A DNA stretch of 64,000 bases from Notospermus geniculatus (lineage: Eukaryota; Nemertea; Pilidiophora; Heteronemertea; Lineidae), in the NCBI GenBank assembly GCA_002633025.1, contig NMRB01000246.1:300325-364324 (forward strand). Reading direction: 5' to 3'. Every line of letters starts with the position of its first letter. The first letter of the stretch is position 1. The translations under genes and the position numbers were made by a program. Shown here piece after piece: positions 33,479 through 45,742 of this stretch. The notes beneath the pieces were generated by a model. That model was given only the letters and a program-made list of their open reading frames with translations, was not told the DNA's origin and ran no database searches.

Positions 33479-33685
33479 CATGCATGAATCATTCAAGACC
33501 GCCCGAATGACATAGAACTTGTCAAAAAATGTGAACGCCGTTGGTCAACTCAGCACAGTATTACGTAGTTTGACAAGTGCTGCTGCTGAATAACCTCTCA
33601 GATGAGAAATTTCTGTATTTGTCTAGTGCACCGACCGGACAATTGGTGTAAATTTCACAGCTGAATAAACGCGAATATTGGCTTA

Positions 33686-33861
33686 ATGGAGCAAGTTTCC
33701 CGGGGAAGGTGGATGCACAGAGCGATTTTTCCGCTTGCGTCTTTCCTTGCGTTTTCTTTGCTTTCCTTGTCTGTCCAATGCATGTTCTTCCCTCCGGCTG
33801 TAGGATATTTTCTTTCAAGTACGTGTACTGCATCCGGCTGGGTATTTTGTCTTCAGATAAA
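33686..33861 (+). other. Possible signal-peptide exon, low confidence
   Basis: An ATG-initiated frame encodes MEQVSRGRWMHRAIFPLASF followed by a hydrophobic run ending SLSVQC, which is what a secretory signal peptide looks like. The frame stays open for about 100 codons but shows no domain. No donor, partner exon or homologous copy in this window supports it, so it may be chance. Confidence 0.15.
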
Positions 33862-36800
33862 AGAGAGTCAATACAAAAATTACTGGTTTTCTACCGAAGA
33901 GCGAAAAAAAGTGCATGTCTGCTTGTATTTCGATTACACGACGACAAGCCAGCGCCAAGGGGTTCATTCAAGGTATTTCTTATTGTAGCAATCAGTGTTT
34001 TTCTGGATGAGAAACTCCCTATTTACCCAGGTGGCAAATAAGGAGTAACTTGCCGGAGCTCAGCACTGGTATTTGCCTGTCTTATGTGCTCATCCATGAG
34101 ATTCGTTGCCGATGTAATTACACCAAGGATGTCTATTCCTTGGTTATAACATTTTTTTTGTTGGTGATTCGCAAGTTGGAAAGATTAGGAAGCTAGTGTT
34201 GTGTAGCTTCTTCTTACTTGATGTGGATCAATATTTAATGAAAAAATAATATGGTTGGGGAGTCTGTGATCGCTGGAATTTTGGCGGATCTTCAAATGGT
34301 AATTTGAACTTGGTCTACGGCTATTAAGGACCGTCCTTCTCCGCTGGTACGGCAGAATGCGAAGCCACCGATTCCTACGCGTCCATTCGGGAAACTGGGT
34401 TGCAGACGAGAGGTTCAATACAATGCAGACGAAATAGCCTTGTCACGACACGCCCAGTAATTCCAGCTGCATGCTGATTTAGCGCGACTTACACGGACGT
34501 CCAGGTATACATACATGCATCTTTTTACGGAATAAGTTCCACCACAATGCAGTGTGCGCAAAATTCGAAGAGCTTATTCTCCTTACGTTATAGCTGAACG
34601 CTTCCTCCTTGTCGCTCTCGTGAATGCACCCTTAACATCACAGCAACAAAGCTTCCCTGCATACCCTGTCTCAGCAATCGCACCTCCTCGCCTTGACCAG
34701 TTAGCCCATGATCATGTCAGCAGAGTGTGGTCAACTGTGTCCACGCTCGGCTTGCTGATGTAAAGAACAGTCATTTGATTGCGAACATCAAAAGTAGTCG
34801 AGGCATGATTAGGGGGGGTTTCGGCAGAGATCGCCAACAAGACCGCCGTCTTTGATTTCGTGTCGTTGAAATCAAGTCAAGACGGAACATGTGGGCGCCT
34901 TGATTGCGGGACTTCGTTATCGCCGCACATTTTGTCACACTGTTCTCTTATCAATTTTGGTGTCACCAATTTCGTCCCAGCGTCTTGAACAGGCCCCCGA
35001 TATTGTGTAATTGGAACCTTCTGTCAGTATAGCTTATTCGCCCCCAAGTCAATTTGCTCCCGACTTCAATTTGCCTCAAACTAAAGAAAATCATAACACG
35101 ACTCCAGTCAAGAGATGCCTAACTTTGGACCCCAAATTCAAAGTGTGTTGTGTGAGTTGAGTTGATCCTCTTACCTTATCAAAGGTCTTTCCTTTCGTGC
35201 TTCTTCTTCCCTCTTTAAAGGGCGTGTTGACTGTGTACTCCAAGGAAACGTATCCTTTGAACAACAGTAGTCCACAAAGGAGCACGAAGTATGAGCACAT
35301 CAAGCAAAGGAAATCCTCCGACACTGAACTATCTGAAAAGATGATGTATGAAAGGTTCCATGAAGTTCTCCTACCATTAGCCATAGGCTTCTGTCAGTGG
35401 TCTAATTTCAGGAAACTTTGGTCTGCGGCGGAGAGCCTGTTGCTTGTCGAGTTTCCGGACTGAGAAGGTTGATTCACTTCAAATCAATACCAAGCGACTG
35501 ATGCACTACAATGTACTTTTATTGTTCTACTGTGGCAGAATTGAATCGGCCGTGAGTTCGTATTCCACGACGGTGCTGGTAGGTAACTAATTGATCACAC
35601 CATGGACACGGAAAATCTCGTCAACTTGCTTTCTACTGCATATTTGATTAGGTACACTCATGCTGAACATTCAAGTGATGGTTTTTACGCCGTGCATAAC
35701 CAAAATCCAAATAATTCCATCTGGCTTGTATCATTCCTGTGCGAGGGAGAATACTGAAGTATTTTAAGTTATAAGGTAACTCAATCATATCCAAGGTCAG
35801 GTTTCTGGATGTTGAGTGTATTGTCATCCTACATGTGGTATATTTCACCATTTATATAATACTTCTCTTCTCACCCTTGATGTTATTGCTTAATATCAGA
35901 AATATCAATTGAGTTGGAGACTGTTGTCGAGCCAAGGAAATCGACATATATGGCTATACTGAGGCGATTTCCCAGTTTTCATCGTATAAAACTCCTGAAT
36001 ACCTTAATAGAAAATGCCATGTATTCATGACTTCTTGGTCTCGATAAGGCGTTTTATGATCCCACGACTTAATGACTCCACATGACATAAGCTTTAGAAT
36101 TTTAGTTGCTTATATACCCAGCTTTATGAGATTTTTTTCACGTCGGCTTATTAACTGGATAACGAGTCATCTCCAAATACATTTCATCATTTCGGTAGAG
36201 ACTGATGGGTCAACATAATGAAAGTGATGAAGCATGTGCACGCATCCCTTAATGTACACATGGGAAAAAATCTCTTATGGGTTTCTGCTGTCAGAGTTCT
36301 TGTGGAGAGTGTCAGGGGAAGAGATGATTTTGCCATTTAAAGAAGCACCACGGGGAGGAAATTAAAATCTGTCACTAGTAGGGTTCACAGCTCAAAGGGT
36401 AATGGATGAGCATTTCTTTATTGGTATTACGTCTATTGCAATGTGACAGTCGTGTCCTGAGCTATTGATTCAGAGTCTGGGTGATAACGCGTGATGTTCA
36501 AATCGGATTAGTGTCCAGATATACGATACTGGCCTGTCAGGTGCACCTTCATTCTCTTGCACAAAAACCACTAGAGGTTTATCAGGTTTTCACTTAGTAA
36601 CACTCAGTCTGGCCTTCTACGGCAGAATAAATTGAATTCCAGCTTCCGATCCCTTAAATTTTGGCATTTAGAAGTCAGCCAATTTCGAGTTAGAAGGCAC
36701 CATGGATGGTATAGCACCATTGCTGGGGAAGGAAACAACACTTCCAAGATACCACAGCCCAAGTAAAGAGCGTAAAATAGCTCTTTCAATTTTGTGCCCA

Positions 36801-39696
36801 CCCGGCTGAGCTCTTGATCTCCAATTCCTATGAAATGGTACGGTACGGTAGAGGTCCAATTCACGACATCAATAGCGCCTTCCCCGAGCTCTTTGAGGTC
36901 CCGGGTTGACAAAAATGGCTTTTTCAATTTCACTGACGACTGGCAACCCCGAGCATTTTGTACTCAAGAGACAACATTTCTATATAGACACGTCATACTA
37001 ACGCACCAAAAAGCCATTGAAATCATAAATAAGTAATGTCGAACCCATTCAAACGTAGCATCTCCTTCCCCGGATGAGATGCCCTCGGCACTAACTGCTC
37101 TGATGTGGTTCAACATGTCACCTACAGCTCCCCAAACCGCCATTTGCAACCTTTCCTAATAGCACCATTCGAGACAGTCTTATCATTGCCTGGAGCTGAC
37201 AGTTAAACCACCCATGTTAAACCGACAAGATCCGCTCATCCCGAGCTGAAACCGCGTTTAACAAGGTTACTCTCCTCCTTTGACGCTAGTTTGACGGTAT
37301 CGGGAACATCATCTAGCTTGTGTTCTAGGCTAGGGATTGAATACTGTATTGCTTACGAAAGCGTTAAGCCAAACGGTTAACGTGGATTCAGTGCGGATAG
37401 CTGCTGGGGGATACGTCAGCTAGCAGCGAAGTTTACATGACACTGAAGAATCATTGGGACTGTGCTGTCTTCCTTTTAATGGCGCCAAGATCCTCCGACT
37501 GCTGGTTTGGAACAAATCTGATGGCATCCACTGCAGGGATTGAAATGGAAAAAACATGTTAAAGCAGCTGTGAAGCTGTCAGCAAATCCTTCAGAGTGGT
37601 AGATTATGCCTTGCTGAAAGCATAGATGCAAATGATGTAAATACGTCGTTTCTTTCATTTCTATCTGCGTTTAAGACGAATGTCTTGGCACTGCTGGAAA
37701 TACGTACATGTACGCACTAAATCTGATCACGGCAAAAATGACTGAGGGGAAATTGGTATGTATGTGTTGAATGAAAAAGCTACTTCTATTTGTTCGGTTC
37801 TTCTTTGTCTTCTAGGCAATGTGTACCCAGACATGCCAGAAACTGTCCAATGAATTGATGAAATTAGTCAGTCGATTATTTGCTTCTCTCACAATGCTTG
37901 TCTTCCATATTGGTCGCAGTATCGCTGGATCTTTGTGCGTCCAAAAACAAGGACCCGCTGAAGTCTGACGAGGATATTGTGATGGAATATTAGATAGGTG
38001 TTGTATTTCAGAAGTGATTGTATTTTGGATAGTCACTGATCAATATGTATCGCAAAAGAATTGTCAGATCAATACTAAAGGGATCGCAAGCTGGCTATCG
38101 ATACCCTGACATTAGCACCAATGCATGTTGAATGGTAATGGGAGTAAGAGGCGACGATTCACCTCGGATGGCTGATGTTCGTCGCAGACACCGAACTGAA
38201 AGATTTTGCTAATACATGTACTTGGCTATGAAACGTGTCTTGGGACCATGTAGTCTGCTAACAATTACTGGCTTAATCCGAATTCGTCCGGCCACCCCCA
38301 ATGAACGTTTTGTTGTGATTTGTTTCATGAGTTGATCGACAAGGCATGTCTTCCGGGATGCATTGACCACGAAATTGCAAGCTCCCTTTATCTCATCAGG
38401 TCAGCAGGTCTGGCCACTCATCACAGAATGAATGAATGTTCCTTTTCTGAGTGCATACTTTCAATATGCATATATGTACATGTAGGTACGTAGGCTACAT
38501 TGTACTTTGTGCATCTATGTACATGTAGGCACACTGTACTTTAAGGCTCGCCGCCGGAACGGAAGAAGACTGCCAATAACTTAAATGTCACGAGTATCAA
38601 TATCAAGCATCTAATGTATACTTAATGAATTTTAATGTCACCAAAAACGTGCAGGTAAACAGAACTCTTTGGGCTGTAAATCTTTAATGAGATAAACACG
38701 CTCTAGAGTGACGGAATAGCAACAAAAAATGAATAGAACTGGTTGTAACCGAATTTGCGTCGGCGCAACTGTTTGAACTTTGTCCGCAGGTATATTTTCT
38801 AGTTAAATTACCTCTCTCTGGTGATATGTCAGCCAATAATTTTTGTTTGCGGGTCCCTCTCTCTCCAGAAGCAAAAAAAAGTGTAAAGAGCAGATTTGGT
38901 TACACGAGATGGAGATAAAGCGAGGCGAGTCAGTGATGTATATAATTTGCACCCACGTTAAATCTTTTCCTCACGGAAGAACCTTCCGTGCTGCCTGTCT
39001 TTAGAAAGACAACGTGCACTTAGAAGTCACGAAATTCGAACACTGTAATTAAACACGATGAACTCGTCGAAAAAATGCTCGGATGTAATTGACTCTGAGA
39101 TATTAAATTCGTTGTCGATTGGGAATTGAATAATCCACAAACGAAACTGGTGCTGGAGGCATGTTGATTGTGTGGATGGAAGTCATGAAGCCTTGATTAT
39201 AGACAACGCGATTTAACTGTTGTTGTTGCCGCTGATACTGCGTTGTTCCATTACGCGTTCAACATGTCCCAAACATTTAGATGTAATGTGGTTTCACGCC
39301 TTCTGCATTCAACAAAGTTTAATGCGATGATGTACTCTTTGTTCACAATTGAGCTTAGACAAAGAACTTAATTTGAATAAATGTCATTACCCATTCTAAT
39401 GTACATACCGAAGCATCAGGACACAATTGATTGTTGGTTGGAAGTAATCCTTCCTGGCAGGTAATACTCTTGTTGCGACCTATTGTTGATTTCTCGCCAT
39501 TCGCCCGCGAATAAGCCAAGGGTCTCACTCGGCCTGTCATCGTGGGAGGATTATTGATAAGTGGGGGATTATAGGGTCGGTCCAAATTATTGCCTAATTT
39601 AGTGAGGTGGGTGTTAGTGAATAGAAGGAATACATTGGGGATATGTACGTAGAGATGTACAGTACATCCAAGCACGAGCAATCGACGGAACATATG
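33862..39696. other. Long gene-poor stretch
   Basis: About 5.8 kb without a gene that I can defend. Minus-strand frames at 36604-36933 and 36964-37149 read smoothly but match no known domain and have no clear splice borders. No foldback element or tandem repeat was seen apart from short TACATGTA words (about 38470-38525). Confidence 0.4.
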
Positions 39697-39936
39697 GGGC
39701 CGTATTACGTTCCTCAACATTCGAGAGGTTAAGAAATCAATCCGTTAACAGTAACACTAACGTTAGCGTTATTTTTTACATTGCAAATGTACGTCAGAAA
39801 TAGCGTTAGCGTTATCGTTAACGGAGCGGTTTCTTGACCTCTCGATTAAGGTCCACCTTAAAGCTATTGTTGTCGATGGTTTTACAATAGACTTAAGGTC
39901 GGCCTTAACGTTAAGGAACGTTCTAAAATACGACCC
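39697..39936. mobile_element. 240-bp composite foldback element with two inner hairpins
   Basis: The termini GGGCCGTATTACGTTCC and GGAACGTTCTAAAATACGACCC are imperfect inverted repeats. Inside, 39721-39773 and 39793-39845 form a 53-bp hairpin (CGAGAGGTTAAGAAATCAAT.. with many TAACG words), and 39846-39920 forms a second one (AAGGTCCACCTTAAAGCTATTG paired with CAATAGACTTAAGGTCGGCCTT). It is non-coding. Confidence 0.75.
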
Positions 39937-41021
39937 ACAGTCTCGTTCAAACTGGGAAAATGTCGAGCATGATCTCACAGCTGACCGTTGAGTGATTCGT
40001 ATTACGTACATTTACATCCGATACTTACAGCCCTGAGGCGGCTGATTTCCTCGCTGAACGTCGAATGTATTTAGCGGACACATTTAGAGCCGGGACGGTA
40101 TTAAGAAATCGACCGAGCTGCAAAATTAGCTGATCATAGACCAACGGGAAAAGAACAGAAGAGAATCCAGCAGCGCTTGATGTGCAAGGTCAATAGAACG
40201 AGCGGAGTGGTCCCATGTGGCTCTCTTCTCATTCATTTGGCGGTTTGATAGGAAAGTGTTCTGTGATCTGCACAGTTCCGCGCTGGTGTTCGTCATTTGT
40301 TCATATTTTTTCTCCATGCCGAGAAGCATCCCATATAATCTTCTCCTTTATTGAAGCTAAAACATCAACCAAGACACCACTCTGCTTCCTTTCCATTCAC
40401 CATTTGACGATTGATGTTTTCGTGTGATTGCATAATTTTTAAAACATTTTTATGCATTTAAACGATTCTGCTAAATCGAATCACCGTATCATATCTTGAA
40501 TTGAATCACATGGTAGCAGACCGAATCAGATTGCATTGCTCAAAGACGCTGATAAGGCCAGTTTTTCTGCACCGTCCAATGTGGTTGGCTGCGATATGCA
40601 GTACACCATTCCAGTTGAGCACCGAATCAATTCTAAAAGAAGCACTGAATCAACGTGATGGGCACTGTTAATTTACCCCTGTAGGAGTTGTTTCCTAAAA
40701 TACTGCAACTTGTAAGTCACGCTGGTCCACGTTCGGATGGTAACTGACAATTGGTAATACGTAAGAAAAAGAAACTTCATTATTTGGGGGTCAGTGTTTC
40801 GTTTGCCGTCTCGATCGTTTGGAAAACAGGCAAAGCTTTCACCGACACCAAGAGACAGATAAAGTTTAACAGGCGATGTACTGTACATCACATCTCATTG
40901 CATTTGTGCACGATCGTCTCGGGAACAGTTCTAATCAACTCAACGGAATTTATACGTCAATAAACCTTTCAATGTCGATTCAGTTGTAAAAAAGAAACTT
41001 AACGAAATCTCCAACCATATA
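39937..41021. other. Non-coding stretch, nothing recognised
   Basis: Only short, unsupported open frames. Confidence 0.45.
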
Positions 41022-41256
41022 GGGCCGATTTAATAGACGTTGGCTAAGCTAACCGTTGGTTCCACCAAAAATAGATAGGCGTGTGGAAAATGTACAACTG
41101 AATTTTTCACCAAAAAGCTCCGTTTTCTGAGCTCTGTATAGCGCTATCCATCCAGACAGGGCTTTTTGGTGAAAATTTAGTTGTACACTTTTCGCACGCC
41201 TATCTATTTTTGGTGGAACCAATGGTTAGCTTAGCCAGCGTCTATTAAATCGGCCC
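41022..41256. mobile_element. 235-bp foldback MITE with GGGCCGATTTAATAGACG tips
   Basis: Arms of about 97 bp at roughly 93% identity: GGGCCGATTTAATAGACGTT then GGCTAAGCTAACC.., mirrored at the right end. Inner words CACCAAAAATAGATAGGCGT and TTCACCAAAAAGC pair across a short loop. Same subfamily as 15838-16055. Confidence 0.88.
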
Positions 41257-42189
41257 ATAGAGAACGGACACGCTTGCACGGTTCTTGAAAAACTCAGCAA
41301 TGGGAACTCGTTCTGTCACAGTTCTTTGGTGGTACATGTAGTAGGCCTGATAGTGAACGTTTATGCTTCACATTAATGAACTGTCTTCTTAGATACATGT
41401 AGATGCATCAACCTGCGGTTGCACCCCTGGTAAAAATACATCAATATTACGTCAAGGCGATCAACCTAAATTTCTGATGCATGTACATTTTTGTACCACA
41501 ATAGTGGCGTCATATAGCCGCTCCGATATGCATCAAGAAAAAAATCACGTACCGACCAGTTCTTTTCAATAGCCGTAACGATTCTCATCGCGATGAAAAA
41601 TATTGGATGAAAAAATCTCTCCAGGCTTTGCCGTAACAATATCGGAAATGAAAGCGATTGATCTGTCTCATTGCCACGCTTTGATCACTCAGTGATTGGC
41701 TACACTTTCCTCCGAGGCAAGCTAATCTATCTGTGTATTTACCAACTGTACCGTTGTTCATTATCATGCCCCCAAAGATAGATACCATATGTCACGTTGA
41801 TTGTGTCCATCTAACATTGTTTATAGCAATGATGGTAACCTGAATCATGGAACCATAAAAACTTATGTTCTGTGGAAACCCGGTAACACGACCATCCAAC
41901 ACGGTCAGATCGGTCCCCCCCCGCGCCCGCCCTCCCAATGCATAGTCTTTCCATGTAATTGCTCACATTGTTCCAAGCGCTTATTTTATGTAGCTGGTAA
42001 CACACTGACGAGAGCTTTAATACTGAGGTCATCTCGGCGAGCCAGGTCTGTGAGCTGAGACCTTCGTGTGCTGCCTCATCTCTCCGATATGGCTCACTGA
42101 CACGATTTCTAATCTGGCAGTATGTCATGAATTTGTATGTGCGCTGGAAACTTTAGGCAAGTGGATTACTTGCATCAAAGAAGAATCTC
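41257..42189. other. Non-coding stretch left of the inverted duplication
   Basis: No gene recognised. Confidence 0.45.
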
Positions 42190-42209
42190 CAGAGAAACAA
42201 AAAATGGAG

Positions 42210-42210
<1 letters not shown>

Positions 42211-42247
<37 letters not shown>
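42211..42247. repeat. (GCT)12 trinucleotide repeat
   Basis: Pure GCT tract. The matching place in the right arm (52821-52850) is a mixed CAG/CGG tract, so the motif has drifted by substitution in one arm and been homogenised in the other. Confidence 0.95.
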
Positions 42248-42454
42248 AAACAAACCGCTTCAGGCCGATTATTTGAACAATAGTAAGATGACATGAACGT
42301 GTTGTTCACTTCTTACAAAATGTGAATCATTCTCTACATATGACCGGTGACGATTCCCTATCATCCATCTGACGTATCGAGTAGTTCTCAACAGTCTCGT
42401 GAAGACATTCTGGTTTATCAGTGCTGGCTTCAGAGCGAGCAGACGCCCGGCACT

Positions 42455-43053
42455 TAAAGCCTAGCGCACATCACACTTGCGACTGGAGACAACTAGTCGC
42501 CACTGAGCTACTGGGGACTGGGAGGATTTTGCTGGAACTGGAGGCCACTGATTAGTCGCCAGAAAGGGTCGATGTACGCACCCTTGCGACTCGCTGGAAC
42601 TGATATTTGGGCCAGTCGCTGCGACTTGCACATGTTTAACTTTCTAGCGTCTAGTTGGAGCCAGTTTCGTTCAGTCGCTGCGATGTACGCGGGCTTGCGA
42701 CTGATCAGTGCCAGTTTTCTGAACAAAACATAGGGTCAAATGAATAAAGACTAGTAAATTCTTTTACTTGAATTTTTCAATACAAATGCACAAGGCAATG
42801 CTGTACAAATCTGAAGTAAAAGCATTTGCTTGTCTTTATTCATATGACCCATAGTCTCGTCGGGTCTCAACGCCCCGGATTACCCGAGTTGCTGCCAGTC
42901 GCAAGTGTGATGTACACGGTCAGGACATGACGACTGATTGAATCCTCCTAGTTTTGAGTTGATGAATTTGCGATGTGCGCGCAGCGCCTACATCACCAGC
43001 GACTGATTAGATCAGTTACTTCCAGTCGTAAATGGGATGTACGCCTGGCTTTA
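42455..43053. mobile_element. 599-bp MITE-like element with TAAAGCC tips, present only in the left arm
   Basis: The ends TAAAGCCTAGCGCACATCAC and GATGTACGCCTGGCTTTA are inverted (about 30 bp, several mismatches). Between them the words CGACTGG/CCAGTCG recur many times in both directions. The right arm reads GGCACTGAGAACCA (as reverse complement) where the left arm has GGCACT, the element, then GAACCA, so this is an insertion after the inverted duplication. A second foldback element is nested inside (42733-42850). Confidence 0.75.
42733..42850. mobile_element. 118-bp foldback MITE nested in 42455-43053
   Basis: Tips GGGTCAAATGAATAAAGAC and the mirrored GTCTTTATTCATATGACCC. The right half AAGTAAAAGCATTTGCTTGT matches the right half of 33361-33478, so the two belong to one subfamily. 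Confidence 0.85.
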
Positions 43054-43170
43054 GAACCAGATATCTGCAAATAAAAATCAAATTTGACTGGTGTGAACCA
43101 GAATGCGTTGAACCAAGGTGCACCAACAGTCAAACTTGACTGGTGGCTAAACCGACAATCAGTTCTTATT

Positions 43171-44463
43171 CTACTTTCGTTTGACAGACACGAAGCAGCA
43201 ACTGACCACTGCCTTGGCGTCACTTCGGAACTTTCTTCCACCTCCCAAAACGTACAGATAAAAATTGACAGCATAATTAAGATGATTAGTAACCAACAAC
43301 AGCCAGAACGTGAGGTTGTTCCTCAGTCTCCAATAGGTGCTGCTGAAGTCATAAAGGTCTCTTATTGCCGGGATAATGATGCAGATCTCTAAGGTGCGAA
43401 AAGGTACGCAGAATACGACGTAGGCGATTGAGACCAGGATAAGCATACGTGTGAGATATTTACTGTCGGCCGACTGCCCCCGGCCCGAACTTTTTACGTC
43501 GGCATGGGTGCCTCCAGTGATTTCACCACGTGATTTCGCAGACCGTGTCACGTAGACGATGATCAAAATATTACTGGTGATGATGATGATGAGAGGAATG
43601 ATGTTCTCCACTACAAGACTGTACACTGTAACAACAACCTCGACCCAGGGTGGATCACGGAAATCCAAGATGGCGGTTTCTGCATTTGTGTAACCGAAGT
43701 AAACCTTGTAAGTGAAGAAGTAGTTAATATTTACGAGCGAGAGAGTCACAAATAATCCAACAATTATCTTTTTCGCCCTCGAAGTTGTACAAGTTGTCCT
43801 GGCTGACAGTGGGAACATGATGGCCTGTGCTCGATCGAAGGCCATTGCAGCAAGAATTAGTCCTGACACCATGCCGAAAGTGAGGGCGCCGTACCACACG
43901 AAGCTAAAAAAGAATCGGAGGGATACAAAGAAATAATGGTAAAATATTTTGACAAGTTATGCAAGCCGATGGAGAAACGTATATGTACTTGATGATAGGC
44001 CTACCACCCTGACGGAGATATGAATGTGCTGATGTACGATTATTCTTTTTTGGACAGCACCACGAACGTTATCATGTGTTCTTGAAGAGGATACTTACAG
44101 AGTGTAAATATGGCGATTTGGGATTCCTAGACCAAAGTTGTGGCTTACCAAGATCGTGTAGGAATAGACGACCACCAGTAATCCTGTGTCCGAAACACTC
44201 AAAGCACTCATGTAGACACATGTACTGATGTTCCGATTCTGTTTTTTGGTTGTGACTAGAAAGGAGATGACATTACCGACGATTCCTGATGTAAGGTAGA
44301 AGAAAGGGAGCCATCTCTGTAGGATATCAATCGCCAGTTCCATTGCCGCAACCCAATGTGGAGAACTAGGCAAGTTAGTGGTTTTATTACTTACATCCGC
44401 GGATGGCTCCGTTATGTGTATCATCGTTAAACTCCCTCTCCCCGATGTGTAAACTGTATTCAT
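43171..44463 (-). CDS. Class A (rhodopsin-like) GPCR, two exons, intact
   Basis: Exon 1 is 44463-44099 and exon 2 is 43903-43171; the intron is 195 bp with GTAAGTAT donor and TTTTTTAG acceptor, phase 2. The product is 365 residues. An N-terminus of about 45 residues has a sequon (NKT). TM1 contains GNVISFLV (61-70), TM2 LSVSD (88-92), TM3 ends AFDRAQ (144-148; DRY altered to DRA), TM5 has IP (224-225), TM6 FCVPF (286-290) and TM7 NHLNYAVNFYLY in place of NPxxY. A C-terminal CC (357-358) may be palmitoylated. Residue 3.25 is Thr and ECL2 has no Cys, so the usual disulfide is absent. NRNISTCVYMSAL resembles peptide-receptor-like orphan expansions of marine invertebrates. The ligand is unknown. 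The first ATG is chosen; the frame is open 10 codons further upstream without an ATG. Confidence 0.9.
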
Positions 44464-45274
44464 ACCGGTAGAGGTGGCAGCTACGATGAACACAAAATTC
44501 CAATCCCTGCTTTCGAGTGAGGACGAAAGAAGCTATTGACCAACTGATTGCTTCAGTGATGGTCAGGGTGTAGTAGTGTACCGTACGGCGCGTCGACATG
44601 TGAAATGGGACTTGATGAGAATTCACAACGTTTTGCAATACTGGATAGCCATGTATCGATTCTGTGTAATATAAACATTTATTTGGAATTTTGATTGCAA
44701 AAATATTATAATCTGGTATTGCATAACACAAAGTCATTGAGATCAGACGCCATTTCGTCGATTGAAATTACAGTAGATGAATGCATTTCGCCAATGTACA
44801 GTAAGCACACATGATGTTACCGCAACAGAGTTTGCGGCAGGTTTGCAAATCGTAACCTGTAAAACTTAATGTCGGCCGATGTTACATCTGATTCAAGAGA
44901 AACAATGCGAGGCAGTAATGCGAACATTGAAGTCTTGTCTTTTGTGTGGAGGCATTCATGGGTGGGGTGGTGGTGGTAACAACAATGGAAATCTAGTTAG
45001 CCATGATAAAGACAAAAGAACTCAATACATAAAGCAGACGTAGGACAAAGAACTTCAAACAATAACATTGACGAATGCCAGGTTAGTTCAACATTCAGAC
45101 AATGAGGCGACCCCGTCCTTCCAGAAATATATGCTCATACATATTCATACAAAGAAATAGAAGTCTCAAATTTCAGTGTCGCAGCGATTTCCTTTAAGTT
45201 CGTTATAGGAAAACTACTAAGCGACTCGTGATCGAATGTTCGACGTGTACTTTTCCACCCCGATAACTTCACCA

Positions 45275-45742
45275 TCAATCAGGCCATTGTTCTATATGTG
45301 AATGATGGATTACCATCACCCGAGACATGGTAAACACTAAACCCTGGTAATTACTTGGCCAGATGAGTGTGACTAGGAATTTCCCCAATACTCTTGGAAG
45401 TGAGGAAATATAGATGATGCAATCAGTTACGGCAGACAAATTCTGCCAAACGAACAAGGGTATCGATTGTGGGGACATTTCAGCGGCAAGGCCGATATTC
45501 ATAAGTCTGATATCTTCTATAAGCTGTGCTGATTCTACCGTAAATGTAGGTGAAATTGCTTGGATGCCAAGAAGGCCTTCGCCGATGTCTAGCCATTTCA
45601 TGGGTAGTAGTCCCAAAAAATGATCCATCAAAGGTCCTCTTCTCAGGAATCGGCATTGGTGACGGTGATATACATGCGGAAAATTTACTGGAAATGTTTG
45701 ATTCAACAGTGATATAGAAGAACTGTTCCAATGAACAAACAT
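45275..45742 (-). CDS. Hypothetical 155-codon open frame, low confidence
   Basis: An ATG-initiated minus-strand frame ending in TGA. It contains a fairly even mix of residues with a stretch like LIEDIRLMNIGLAAEMSP and moderately hydrophobic segments, but no motif, signal peptide or recognisable fold. It lies alone in the spacer of the GPCR inverted duplication, upstream of both receptor genes. It could be an exon of an unidentified gene or a chance frame. Confidence 0.15.
   Translation of the reverse strand: MFVHWNSSSISLLNQTFPVNFPHVYHRHQCRFLRRGPLMDHFLGLLPMKWLDIGEGLLGIQAISPTFTVESAQLIEDIRLMNIGLAAEMSPQSIPLFVWQNLSAVTDCIIYISSLPRVLGKFLVTLIWPSNYQGLVFTMSRVMVIHHSHIEQWPD

Larger units (their letters stand above)
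42190..44635. repeat. Inverted duplication, left arm
   Basis: The reverse complement of this arm matches 49950-52880: 5' flank (AACGTTGTGAATTCTCATCA.., CGACGCGCCGTACGGTAC), both GPCR exons, 3' flank, the GGCTTCAGAGCGAGC word and a trinucleotide repeat. The arms are about 5.3 kb apart and diverged enough to be an old event. The left arm is lengthened by a 599-bp element (42455-43053). Confidence 0.88.

Noticed and set aside
36604-37149. Two adjacent minus-strand frames as possible exons
   Set aside because: They read smoothly but there is no recognisable domain and no consistent donor/acceptor pair joining them.
42066-42248. Plus-strand frame ending in poly-cysteine
   Set aside because: Translation of the (GCT)n repeat; no homologous frame in the other arm.
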